Source: Flavobacterium sp. (GTDB taxonomy: Bacteria; Bacteroidota; Bacteroidia; Flavobacteriales; Flavobacteriaceae). From it: a stretch of 64,000 nt of DNA. Location of the stretch: positions 429,260 through 493,259 of the forward strand of contig JAQSDU010000014.1 in NCBI GenBank assembly GCA_029946065.1, in the 5' to 3' direction. The notes under the pieces are model-generated. The model did no database searches. It was not told the DNA's origin and saw only the letters and a list, made by a program, of their open reading frames with translations. This document shows, piece after piece, positions 42,934 through 52,172 of this stretch; within the stretch, counting starts at the first letter, position 1; each line of letters opens with the position of its first letter. A program made the position numbers and the translations under genes.

Positions 42934-45741
42934 ATGCTAAGATATTTTTTACTACTGATTGCCTTCTTTACAATTTCTTCTGTTTTTGCGCAGGAATTGC
43001 CTCCTATTTTAAAATACGGCCCATCAACTTATGAAGCCGGGAACCAGAACTGGATGATCAGCCAAGATAAAAATCATTTTGTTTATTTTGCGAACAATGA
43101 AGGGCTTTTAGAGTTCAACGGTGCAGATTGGACACTTTATCCAACGCCGAACGAAACCATCATGCGCTCAGTAAAAGTTATCGGAAATCGTATTTATACC
43201 GGTTGCTATATGGAATTTGGTTATTGGAAAAAGCAACCCGATGGTCGTCTGAAATACCATTCGTTAAGCCAATCCATTAAAGCAAAAATCCTTGAAGACG
43301 AACAGTTCTGGAACATTCTGCAATATGACCAATGGGTAATTTTCCAGTCGCTGAACCAGATTTATATTTATGACACAAAAACGGAAGCTTTTCAGGTAAT
43401 TCCAGCAAAAAGTGGCATCTACAGAGCATTTGTTGTCAACAACGCCATTTATTTTCAAACAGTTTCAGAAGGTTTATTCGAAATTGAAAACGGGAAAAGC
43501 CGATTGGTTTCTAACGATCCGATACTCATACAAAACAAAATCGTCGGATTGTTGCCTGACACAGAAGGATTGTTGGTGCAAACGCAATTTAATGGATTTT
43601 ATAAACTTCAAAATCAAATACTTACAAAATGGACAACAGAAGCTGATGTAGCATTAAGCGTAAGCAGCGTTTATAGTTCTCAAGTGCTTTCTGACGGCGG
43701 TTTTGCATTGGGCTGTGTTTCTAATGGCATCTTTATTCTTTCACACGAAGGGAAAATCCGTTATCACATTACGCAAGACAAAGGACTCAGTAACAATACG
43801 GCTTTAACGCTTTTTGAAGATGCAGATAAAAACCTTTGGATTGGTCTCGACAACGGTATCAATTGCGTGAATTTGCTTTCGCCAGTTAAGACTTTTTCGG
43901 ACGATACTGGTGTTATGGGTACCGTTTACGCTTCGATTTTATATAACAACAAATTGTATATCGGGACGAATCAGGGATTGTTTTACAAAAATTACAATTC
44001 AAATGACGCTTTTCAGTTCATCAATGGGACGAAAGGACAAGTTTGGTCATTGCATATTTATGACGGAACACTGTTTTGTGGCCACGACATCGGTACGTTT
44101 ATCATCAAAGAAAATATCGCACAACGTATATTTTCGGCTTCCGGCACCTGGAAATTTGAAAGCGTTCCTTATCACAAAGACCTTTTGTTACAAGGCAATT
44201 ATTATGGGATGTCGGTTTTGCAAAAGGTCAACAACCAATGGGTTTTTAGGAATAAAATTAGCGGATTTGATTACTCCGTAAAATACTTCGAAATCACCAA
44301 CAATTATGATGTTTACATCAGCCATGAATACAAGGCAGTTTATAAACTTCGTATCGACAAGGATTTACAAAATGGTTCCAATTTAAAAACGTATAATTCG
44401 CCAACGAAAGGCAAAAATGCTGGATTAGTAAAATTCAACAACACCATTTATTATGCATACAAAGAAGGCGTTTTTCGCTTAAACACGAAAACTTCGGCGT
44501 TTGAAAAAGACAAATTTCTTACCAATGCGCTTCGCAAAGACGACTATATTTCTGGAAAACTCATTGTAGATCAATCCAATAAAATGTGGATTTTTACGAA
44601 AAATTATATCAATTATTTTTCATTGGGAAAACTCAGTGCGCAGTTAAAACAGAATATTATTCCGATTCCGGCCTCGTTAACCAACTCGATGTCAGGTTAT
44701 GAAAATATTACACAAATTTCGAAATCTATTTATCTGATTGGTACGACGGATGGCTATTATACGCTCAATATTGATGATTTGAGTTTTAACAATTACAGTA
44801 TTTCTATTACAAACGTTGTTACCAATAAACTCAACGACGTTATGCACTTCGCCGCAATTGCCGGAGACGGAAGTTTTAAATACGGCGAAAATAACATCAC
44901 TTTTTCTTATACCATTCCAGAATACAACAAATATATCAACGCCGAATATCAGTATTTACTAGAAGGCAGTCAGAATGAATGGAGCCAGTGGAGCGCAAAA
45001 TCGACTGTGAATTTCAAGAATTTACCGCCTGATAATTATACGTTTAAAGTACGTGCGAAAATTGGAAATTCTTATTCTGAGAATATTGGTGTATATAATT
45101 TTACCATTTTAAAGCCTTGGTACGCGACCAATCTTGCCATCATCATTTATATTATTTTGATTTGCATCATTGCACATTTCATCAATAAAGCCTATAAAAA
45201 TTATTATTACAAGCAAAAGGTGAAATTGATTGAAGAAAATAATCTGCTGCTAGAAATCAAAGAACTCGAAAACGAACAACAACTGATGAAAGTCAGAAAC
45301 CAACAGCTTTCGCAAGATGTGGACAGTAAGAATCGGGAATTGGCGGTTTCAACAATGAGCCTAATTCAAAAGAATGAGCTGCTGGCAATCATCAAAGAAG
45401 ATTTGAAAAAAACAACCGATGACAGCGGCAGTAAGAATATTAAGTCGGTAATCTCAACAATCAATAAAAACATCAATGAGGAAGATACTTGGAATACTTT
45501 TAAGGAAGCTTTCAACAATGCCGATAAAGACTTTTTGAAGAAGGTAAAATTAGCGCATTCATCACTTACGCCAAACGATTTGAGACTTTGTGCTTACCTG
45601 AGATTGAATCTTTCTTCCAAGGAAATTGCGCCTCTATTGAACATTTCTGTTCGAAGCGTTGAGATAAAACGATATCGTTTGCGTAAGAAAATGGATTTAC
45701 CGCACGAACAAGGACTTGTAGAGTATATTTTATCGATATAG
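42934..45741 (+). CDS. Propeller/Y_Y_Y sensor with LuxR-type HTH (locus regulator)
   Basis: A 935-residue membrane regulator: a signal peptide (about 1-20), a periplasmic Reg_prop beta-propeller (about 25-645), a Y_Y_Y domain (about 650-725, GENNITFSYTIPEY and the triple-tyrosine strands), one membrane helix (about 732-752), a cytoplasmic coiled coil (about 765-810) and a C-terminal LuxR-type helix-turn-helix (about 878-935, LNLSSKEIAPLLNISVRSVEIKRYRLRKKM). It has no histidine kinase, so it senses the glycan outside and binds DNA directly. The susC promoter region follows, with two CCTATACAA copies. It is the probable regulator of this locus. Confidence 0.88.
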   Translation: MLRYFLLLIAFFTISSVFAQELPPILKYGPSTYEAGNQNWMISQDKNHFVYFANNEGLLEFNGADWTLYPTPNETIMRSVKVIGNRIYTGCYMEFGYWKKQPDGRLKYHSLSQSIKAKILEDEQFWNILQYDQWVIFQSLNQIYIYDTKTEAFQVIPAKSGIYRAFVVNNAIYFQTVSEGLFEIENGKSRLVSNDPILIQNKIVGLLPDTEGLLVQTQFNGFYKLQNQILTKWTTEADVALSVSSVYSSQVLSDGGFALGCVSNGIFILSHEGKIRYHITQDKGLSNNTALTLFEDADKNLWIGLDNGINCVNLLSPVKTFSDDTGVMGTVYASILYNNKLYIGTNQGLFYKNYNSNDAFQFINGTKGQVWSLHIYDGTLFCGHDIGTFIIKENIAQRIFSASGTWKFESVPYHKDLLLQGNYYGMSVLQKVNNQWVFRNKISGFDYSVKYFEITNNYDVYISHEYKAVYKLRIDKDLQNGSNLKTYNSPTKGKNAGLVKFNNTIYYAYKEGVFRLNTKTSAFEKDKFLTNALRKDDYISGKLIVDQSNKMWIFTKNYINYFSLGKLSAQLKQNIIPIPASLTNSMSGYENITQISKSIYLIGTTDGYYTLNIDDLSFNNYSISITNVVTNKLNDVMHFAAIAGDGSFKYGENNITFSYTIPEYNKYINAEYQYLLEGSQNEWSQWSAKSTVNFKNLPPDNYTFKVRAKIGNSYSENIGVYNFTILKPWYATNLAIIIYIILICIIAHFINKAYKNYYYKQKVKLIEENNLLLEIKELENEQQLMKVRNQQLSQDVDSKNRELAVSTMSLIQKNELLAIIKEDLKKTTDDSGSKNIKSVISTINKNINEEDTWNTFKEAFNNADKDFLKKVKLAHSSLTPNDLRLCAYLRLNLSSKEIAPLLNISVRSVEIKRYRLRKKMDLPHEQGLVEYILSI

Positions 45742-45742
45742 T

Positions 45743-45774
45743 CCTATACAAATTTAATTAAAACGCCTATACAA
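45743..45774 (+). promoter_or_regulatory. Tandem CCTATACAA boxes upstream of susC
   Basis: CCTATACAA at 45743-45751 and again at 45766-45774, 23 bp apart, close to two helical turns, about 220-250 bp before the susC start. The first copy begins two bases after the regulator stop. Direct repeats with this spacing suit a dimeric or cooperatively bound regulator. The rest of 45742-45990 is AT-rich and non-coding. Confidence 0.45.
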
Positions 45775-45990
45775 CACCACAACAAAACCGTTGTAAATGC
45801 TTCAATTCACTGTAAAAATCATTTCCTATAACTTTTCATTTTCTTGTTAATTGTCTGTTAACATTAGCCGTTTTTGACGATTTGAAAATAAAACGCTCTT
45901 TTTTTGCTTCTGTATATTTTTTGTTGTGGTTCTTTTTGTGAAATTATCATTTTACAGGACTACTTTTAAACAAAACAAAAAATAACTAAC

Positions 45991-48900
45991 ATGAAGTCAA
46001 ATTATCTATTAATCTACTTTTTATTGTTATCATCGGCATTCGGTTTTGCACAAAACTATGACATCGGTGGAACAGTAAAGGAAAACGGAACTGGATTTCC
46101 ACTTCCGGGTGTAAGCATTCAGGTCAAGAATTCAACAAAAGTGACTATTTCAGACCTTGATGGCAATTTCACATTAAAAAATGTGCCGTCGGGAACAACT
46201 GTAGTATTCACTTATATCGGATTCGCTAATTATGAATACACGGTTACAAGCTCAAATGCTAGTCTTGCCATTATGCTGCAAGAAGCAAAAAACAGTCTTG
46301 ATGAAGTCGTTGTCATTGGCTATGGAACGCAACGAAAAAAAGACCTTACCGGCTCCGTTGCTATTGTCAGCAGCAAAACACTTGAAACGTTAAAACCTAT
46401 CGATGCTACTTTAGCTTTACAAGGAACGGCTTCAGGAGTTGTAGTTAACGGAACAGGAGGTTCTCCTGGAGCAAGTTATAACATCCGTATTCGCGGAATT
46501 TCTACTAACGGGACCAATGGACCGAGAATAATTGTTGATGGTTATGATATCGGTACAGACATGAACCTACTCAATCCAAGCGATATCGAAACCATTACCG
46601 TTCTAAAAGATATTCAAGCTGCCATATATGGTGCCGTAGGATCCAATGGTATTATCTTAGTCACTACAAAAAAAGGAAAGAAAAACAGTGCCGCAACTTT
46701 TACATATAACGGCGCTACCGGATTTCAAAGTACCACAAAAAAGCTCAACCTGCTCAATGCTACCGAATATGCCTTATTGCTCAACGAAAGGTATGCAAAC
46801 GGCGGCCAAGCACTGCCTTATCCAAATGTAGCTGCTATCGGTAAAGGGACAGATTGGCAAGACGAAGTTTTTTCAGATGCTGCCCCGATTGTCAGTCATG
46901 ACCTTTCCGTTTCAGGTGGTGGTGATAAGTTCACGTATTCGGTGAGTGCATCCGACCTCACTCAGGAAGGTATCATCGGTGGAGAAAAATCAAGCTATAA
47001 AAGAAATAGTGCAAGAATGGCGATGACTGCCGAACTTACAAGCAAACTAAAACTTGAAAGCAATTTCATTTATACCTATGTTGATAGGGATGCATTCAAC
47101 GATTTCGGACTTGGTTCCGTACTTTTTAATGCTGTCAATACGCCATCAACTTTGTCACCTTATGATGCTGATGGAAATTTTACGCTTGTACCAAGTTCCC
47201 CTGGTCTCGGAATAGAAATTATCAATCCAAAAGCACAATTGGCCAATACTTACAACGATTACGATTTAAGGAAACTCAACGGTACTTTTAGTCTTGAATA
47301 CGCACTATTCAAAAGTCTGAAACTGACGGCCAGAATGGGTGCTAACAATACAAATGACAAAGGAAAAAGCTTTTCCAAACAAGTAAATTATGGCGGAAAA
47401 GTATTTGACGTAACCCGAAGCAGTGTTTCTCAATCCAGAAACAACTACAACAGCTATACCTTTGACGCTTACCTCACCTATCAGAAAACTTTCAAAGAAA
47501 ACCATAATGTAACCGCCACATTTGGAAACACCATATATCGCGAATGGGGCGATGGATTGTCGGCTACTGGCTTCGACGTTCCGCAAAATTCGTGGGAATT
47601 TGCAGATATTTCATTGGCATTGGGTACAAGCGGAGGAAGAGATGTCGGTTCGTATCAATATAACGACAAAAAATTATCTTATTTCGGACGTGTACAATAT
47701 GACTACAAAGGCAAATACCTCATTTCAGGTATCGGAAGAAGAGATTCATCAACAAGATTTGGCCCTAATAACAGTGCAGCTTTTTTCCCATCGATGACAG
47801 CAGGATGGGTAATTTCGGAAGAGTCATTTTTCGGAACAGACAATATGGTTAGCTTTATGAAATTACGCGGTAGCTACGGACTTACAGGCAATGACCAAAT
47901 CAGACCTTACGGCTACATCGGATCCTTAAATGGAGAAGGTACTTATGTGTTCAATAACGCATTAGCTAATGGAACCGCTATCGGTGCACTGCCAAATCCT
48001 GATTTAAAATGGGAAGAGGCCAAAAAGCTAGATATTGGTATTGATCTGCAGCTTTTTAATAAAGACCTCGAGATCACTTCTGATTATTACAATAACAGGA
48101 CCGACAATTTATTGATACAAAATCTACCCGTTTCCGGAATATCTGGAGTTGCAGGCCCAGGTGGCGCATCACCTACAATCAATGCTGGTTCTGTAAGGAA
48201 CAAAGGATTTGAACTGGCATTAAATTACAACCACAAAGTAAGTGACAACTTCAAGTTTGGCGCAAACTATAGCCTTACGACAGTTAACAACGAGGTTTTA
48301 AAAGTAAGCAACACAACCACAACCTATCTAGAAGGTGGTTCATTTGGCGTTGGGCAATCACTTTCACCATCTAGGATGGAAGTTGGTCACCCAATCGGAT
48401 ATTTCTACGGTTATCAAACCGATGGTATTTTTCAAAACCAATCAGAAGTAGCAGCGCATCCATCGCAAGCCGCACTTGGTGCCGAAGCCGCTCCCGGAGA
48501 TATTCGCTTCAAAGATTTAAATGGTGATGGTGTAATCAATCCTCTCGACAGAACCAATCTTGGCGACCCGATTCCTGATATGATAATGGGATTAAACATC
48601 AATTTTGCTTATAAAAACATCGATTTTGTGGCGTATGGTTATGCTTCAATCGGCAATGATATGGTAAGAAATTATGAAAGAACTTTGAGCGATGCCAACA
48701 GACTCGATTATGTGTTAGACCGTTGGACTGGAGAAGGAACAAGCAATTCTGTACCAAGAGTAACCACAGCAGCAACTGGCAATAACGTATTTTCAAGCTA
48801 TTTTGTAGAAGATGCTTCATTCCTTAGAATCCAAAACGTGCAACTTGGCTATACTTTGAACAAAAAGATATCTGAACAAGTAGGCATTTCAAAATTCAGG

Positions 48901-49059
48901 ATTTATGCCAGCGTCAATAATCTTTATACTTTCACCAAATACAAAGGATATGACCCAAGCGCATCAAGCCCGGGAGGAAATCCTATTGGCGACGGCATCG
49001 ATAATGGATTCTATCCAGTTCCGAAAACTTATACTTTCGGCGTAAATATTAATTTTTAA
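45991..49059 (+). CDS. SusC/RagA-type TonB-linked outer-membrane protein
   Basis: A 1022-residue TonB-dependent transporter with a signal peptide (FGFAQNY, about residue 20), a CarboxypepD_reg-like domain (about 25-100), the plug domain (about 110-215; EVVVIGYGTQRKKDLTGSV is the TonB-box region), and a 22-strand barrel ending in TFGVNINF. It imports oligosaccharides together with SusD. It is the transporter of the glucan locus and starts 249 bases after the regulator. Confidence 0.96.
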   Translation: MKSNYLLIYFLLLSSAFGFAQNYDIGGTVKENGTGFPLPGVSIQVKNSTKVTISDLDGNFTLKNVPSGTTVVFTYIGFANYEYTVTSSNASLAIMLQEAKNSLDEVVVIGYGTQRKKDLTGSVAIVSSKTLETLKPIDATLALQGTASGVVVNGTGGSPGASYNIRIRGISTNGTNGPRIIVDGYDIGTDMNLLNPSDIETITVLKDIQAAIYGAVGSNGIILVTTKKGKKNSAATFTYNGATGFQSTTKKLNLLNATEYALLLNERYANGGQALPYPNVAAIGKGTDWQDEVFSDAAPIVSHDLSVSGGGDKFTYSVSASDLTQEGIIGGEKSSYKRNSARMAMTAELTSKLKLESNFIYTYVDRDAFNDFGLGSVLFNAVNTPSTLSPYDADGNFTLVPSSPGLGIEIINPKAQLANTYNDYDLRKLNGTFSLEYALFKSLKLTARMGANNTNDKGKSFSKQVNYGGKVFDVTRSSVSQSRNNYNSYTFDAYLTYQKTFKENHNVTATFGNTIYREWGDGLSATGFDVPQNSWEFADISLALGTSGGRDVGSYQYNDKKLSYFGRVQYDYKGKYLISGIGRRDSSTRFGPNNSAAFFPSMTAGWVISEESFFGTDNMVSFMKLRGSYGLTGNDQIRPYGYIGSLNGEGTYVFNNALANGTAIGALPNPDLKWEEAKKLDIGIDLQLFNKDLEITSDYYNNRTDNLLIQNLPVSGISGVAGPGGASPTINAGSVRNKGFELALNYNHKVSDNFKFGANYSLTTVNNEVLKVSNTTTTYLEGGSFGVGQSLSPSRMEVGHPIGYFYGYQTDGIFQNQSEVAAHPSQAALGAEAAPGDIRFKDLNGDGVINPLDRTNLGDPIPDMIMGLNINFAYKNIDFVAYGYASIGNDMVRNYERTLSDANRLDYVLDRWTGEGTSNSVPRVTTAATGNNVFSSYFVEDASFLRIQNVQLGYTLNKKISEQVGISKFRIYASVNNLYTFTKYKGYDPSASSPGGNPIGDGIDNGFYPVPKTYTFGVNINF

Positions 49060-49069
49060 TACACCAGAA

Positions 49070-50542
49070 ATGAAAAAGACTCATATAATAACAGTAACAC
49101 TGTTGACATTTTTTGCCACTTCTTTTATTTCGTGTGGCGATGATTTTACGGTAGATAAACCGCCCTATTCCATCGATTCTGAAAACTATTTTAACTCAGA
49201 AGAAGATTATAACAAGGCTTTGATTGCCGCTTATGACTTGCTTCAAGCATCGTATGTAAACGTATTGCTAGGAGAAATTGCCTCAGACAACACCGCTTCT
49301 GGTGGCGAAAGTGCTACAGACGTAATCGGTTTCCAGCAGGTTGACGAAATGACGCACACGCCGGTAAACGCCAACCTGAAAAACCTCTGGGATTGGATGT
49401 TCGCAGGCGTAAACCGTTGCAATTATATCATCGAATTCAAAGACAAAACCGATTTCCCTAACAAAAATCAGGTTTTAGGAGAAACTTATTTCCTTCGTGC
49501 TTATTACAATTTTGAGTTATTGAAATGGTTTGGCCCGATTCCGTTGAAAGATTCGCGATTTACAACAACCGATGTGACCACGATTCCTAGATCTCCTGTC
49601 GAAGAAGTTTATGCGTCAATAGAAAATGATCTTAAATTCGCTGTTGACAACTTGAATCCCGTACCTGCACAAATCGGAAGGGCTACAAAAGGTGCCGCAC
49701 AAGCCCTTTTAGGTAAGGTTTATCTTTATCAAGAAAAATATACTGATGCTGCTGCTTCACTTCAGGGCGTAATTGATTCTGGTAATTATTCTTTAGTTGC
49801 CGACTACAATGCTATCTTTGAAAATACAGGTGAAAACGGACCAGAATCTGTGTTTGAAGTACAATATACAGACATCGAAGGCGCCGGATTTGGTTGCTTA
49901 CAATGCAGCGAAGGTAACGTGGCTGTAGGTTTCAATGGAATTCGTAATTATTCCGGACCATTATTCGACTCAGGATATAGTTTCAATGTACCGCGTCAGG
50001 AAGTTGTTGATGCTTTCGAAGCAGGCGATTCCAGAAAAGATGTTGCCATTCTTGACATTGCTGCGTGGGCAGCAAGCACAGGAGCCAGCTACGGAACGGG
50101 TTACAAACACACCGGATATTACAATCGCAAATATCTTGCAAGACAAGGCGATTTGAACACTGGCGATCAAAACCTTACCAATCCAAACAATTATCGCGCA
50201 ATTCGTTATGCAGATGTTTTATTGATGGCTGCCGAAGCTTATAATCGTGGTGGAATTGACGATACTAAAGCTAAAGAATATTTGAATCTCGTAAGAAGAC
50301 GTGCTTTTCATGATTTCAATCATGACATAACAGCTTCGGGACCGGCATTGACCGATCTGATTTTTGCTGAAAGAAGAGTAGAACTTGTCGGCGAAGGCCA
50401 TCGTTTTTTCGACTTGGTAAGAACAGGAAAAGCGGCACAGGAAATAGAAGGTTTTACACCTAATAAAAATGAATTATTCCCGGTTCCTTTTGAAGAAATA
50501 CAATTCTCAAGCGGCAATTGGACACAAAATCAAGGATATTAA
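49070..50542 (+). CDS. SusD/RagB-type glycan-binding lipoprotein
   Basis: A 490-residue outer-membrane lipoprotein (SFISC, Cys about residue 22) that caps the SusC barrel and hands it the oligosaccharide. The family features are an N-terminal TPR-like helical region (SEEDYNKALIAAYDLLQ, NLWDWMFAGVNRCNYI), then RADVLLMAAEAYNR-type and ERRVELVGEGHRFFDLVRTG segments near the C-terminus. It starts 10 bases after susC and is cotranscribed. Confidence 0.95.
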   Translation: MKKTHIITVTLLTFFATSFISCGDDFTVDKPPYSIDSENYFNSEEDYNKALIAAYDLLQASYVNVLLGEIASDNTASGGESATDVIGFQQVDEMTHTPVNANLKNLWDWMFAGVNRCNYIIEFKDKTDFPNKNQVLGETYFLRAYYNFELLKWFGPIPLKDSRFTTTDVTTIPRSPVEEVYASIENDLKFAVDNLNPVPAQIGRATKGAAQALLGKVYLYQEKYTDAAASLQGVIDSGNYSLVADYNAIFENTGENGPESVFEVQYTDIEGAGFGCLQCSEGNVAVGFNGIRNYSGPLFDSGYSFNVPRQEVVDAFEAGDSRKDVAILDIAAWAASTGASYGTGYKHTGYYNRKYLARQGDLNTGDQNLTNPNNYRAIRYADVLLMAAEAYNRGGIDDTKAKEYLNLVRRRAFHDFNHDITASGPALTDLIFAERRVELVGEGHRFFDLVRTGKAAQEIEGFTPNKNELFPVPFEEIQFSSGNWTQNQGY

Positions 50543-50555
50543 AAAACAATCTGAT

Positions 50556-52160
50556 ATGAAAAATTTAAAATACTTCTTTAGTCTTTTGTTTGTAATGCTG
50601 ATTTTAAGCTGTACAAAAGAAGATGATGGCACAGAATATCTTACTGATGCCGATGCGCCTTCAAATCTTTCGGCAATATTTACTATTTCGCAAGACAACA
50701 GTGGTAATGTTACTATCCGTCCGAATAGCGATGGCGCAACTTCTTATGCCATTGTTTTTGGTGATAGTACCGTCGAAGAGGGAATTGTCTTGCCTGGCGA
50801 AACAATCGATCACATTTATCCTGAAGGTACTTTTCAGGTTAAGATTATAGGAACAGCGGTCAACGGACTGAAAACAGAATTTGTTCAACCGTTAACCGTT
50901 TCATTCCAACAGCCACAAAACCTGAATGCGACTGTTACAGCAGGATCAAATCTTTCAGTAAACGTTTCCGCTACAGCAGATTTAGAAACTTTCTTTCAAG
51001 TGTATTATGGCGAAGATCCAAATCAAACGCCTATTGACTTTATGGAAGGCCAAACCGTTTCCCATACATATGCTGCTCCCGGATCTTATGAAGTAAGAGT
51101 GGTCGCTTTAAGTGGTGGCGCTGCTTTCGCAGAACAAACCCAGACTATTGTTATTACAAACCTTGCTCCGGCACCTGATCCAACAGCTCCAGCGTCAAGT
51201 GTGATTTCACTTTTCAGCGGTGTTTATACAAATGTACCCGTCGATACATGGAAAACTTCTTGGTCACAAGCCAATCTTGATGATGTTGATATTGCCGGAA
51301 ACGCGGCGAAGAAATACACGAATTTAAATTTCGTAGGAATTGAGACTACAGCGCCAATGATCAATGCAACAACAATGACACATTTTCATACCGATGTTTG
51401 GTCGTCAGATTTCACAACGTTTAAGGTAAAATTAGTCGATTTTGGAGCTAATGCTGCTTATGGAGGTGGCGACGATGTTGAACATGAAATAACTTTTAAC
51501 AACCTTGCGCACGAAACATGGGTAAGTCTTGATATTCCACTTAGTAGCTTCACCGGATTAACAACACGTGCGCACATTGCACAGCTTATTTATGCAGGTG
51601 CACCATCCGGAAACACGACTGTTTACGTAGATAATGTATATTTCTACAATCAGAACGGAACACTTACAACACCTGCACCGACACCACCTGTTTATGCGCC
51701 GGCTAATGTCATTTCGATGTTTAGTGATGCTTACACAAATGTGCCTGTAGATACCTGGAAAACAGTATGGTCAAGTGCAACTTTTGAAGACGTATTGATA
51801 GCCGGAAATGCAACGAAAAAATACAGTACGTTGAATTTTGTCGGCGTTGAAGCGACAACAACACCAATAAACGCAACTGCGATGACGTATTTTCATACTG
51901 ATGTCTGGTCGTCAGATTTTACGACGTTCAAGATAAAACTTGTCGATTTTGGTGCAAATGGCACTTTTGCGGGCGGTGATGATGTCGAGCATGAAATAAC
52001 ATACACAGCTCCGGCGCAGAATACTTGGATCAGTCTGGACATTCCGCTGAGTAGTTTTACCGGATTGACAACAAGAGCGCATATTGCACAGCTAATCTAT
52101 GTTGGCGCACCAACCGGAAATAATACAATATATATTGACAATGTATATTTTCACAATTAA
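50556..52160 (+). CDS. Glycan-binding lipoprotein in the SusE/F position
   Basis: A 534-residue lipoprotein (LILSC, Cys about residue 18) with two PKD-like domains (about 30-205; TEDADAPSNLSA, then SFQQPQNLNATV) followed by two modules starting near residues 215 and 384 (DVxIAGNAxKKYxxLNFVGxE, VDTWKTxWS, ending TVYVDNVYFYN). The modules are the same family as the three in the T9SS-secreted protein at 40449. It probably sits on the cell surface next to SusCD and captures glucan chains. The start at 50556 gives the lipobox; the frame upstream overlaps the susD end. Confidence 0.85.
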   Translation: MKNLKYFFSLLFVMLILSCTKEDDGTEYLTDADAPSNLSAIFTISQDNSGNVTIRPNSDGATSYAIVFGDSTVEEGIVLPGETIDHIYPEGTFQVKIIGTAVNGLKTEFVQPLTVSFQQPQNLNATVTAGSNLSVNVSATADLETFFQVYYGEDPNQTPIDFMEGQTVSHTYAAPGSYEVRVVALSGGAAFAEQTQTIVITNLAPAPDPTAPASSVISLFSGVYTNVPVDTWKTSWSQANLDDVDIAGNAAKKYTNLNFVGIETTAPMINATTMTHFHTDVWSSDFTTFKVKLVDFGANAAYGGGDDVEHEITFNNLAHETWVSLDIPLSSFTGLTTRAHIAQLIYAGAPSGNTTVYVDNVYFYNQNGTLTTPAPTPPVYAPANVISMFSDAYTNVPVDTWKTVWSSATFEDVLIAGNATKKYSTLNFVGVEATTTPINATAMTYFHTDVWSSDFTTFKIKLVDFGANGTFAGGDDVEHEITYTAPAQNTWISLDIPLSSFTGLTTRAHIAQLIYVGAPTGNNTIYIDNVYFHN

Positions 52161-52172
52161 AAAAAAAAAAAA

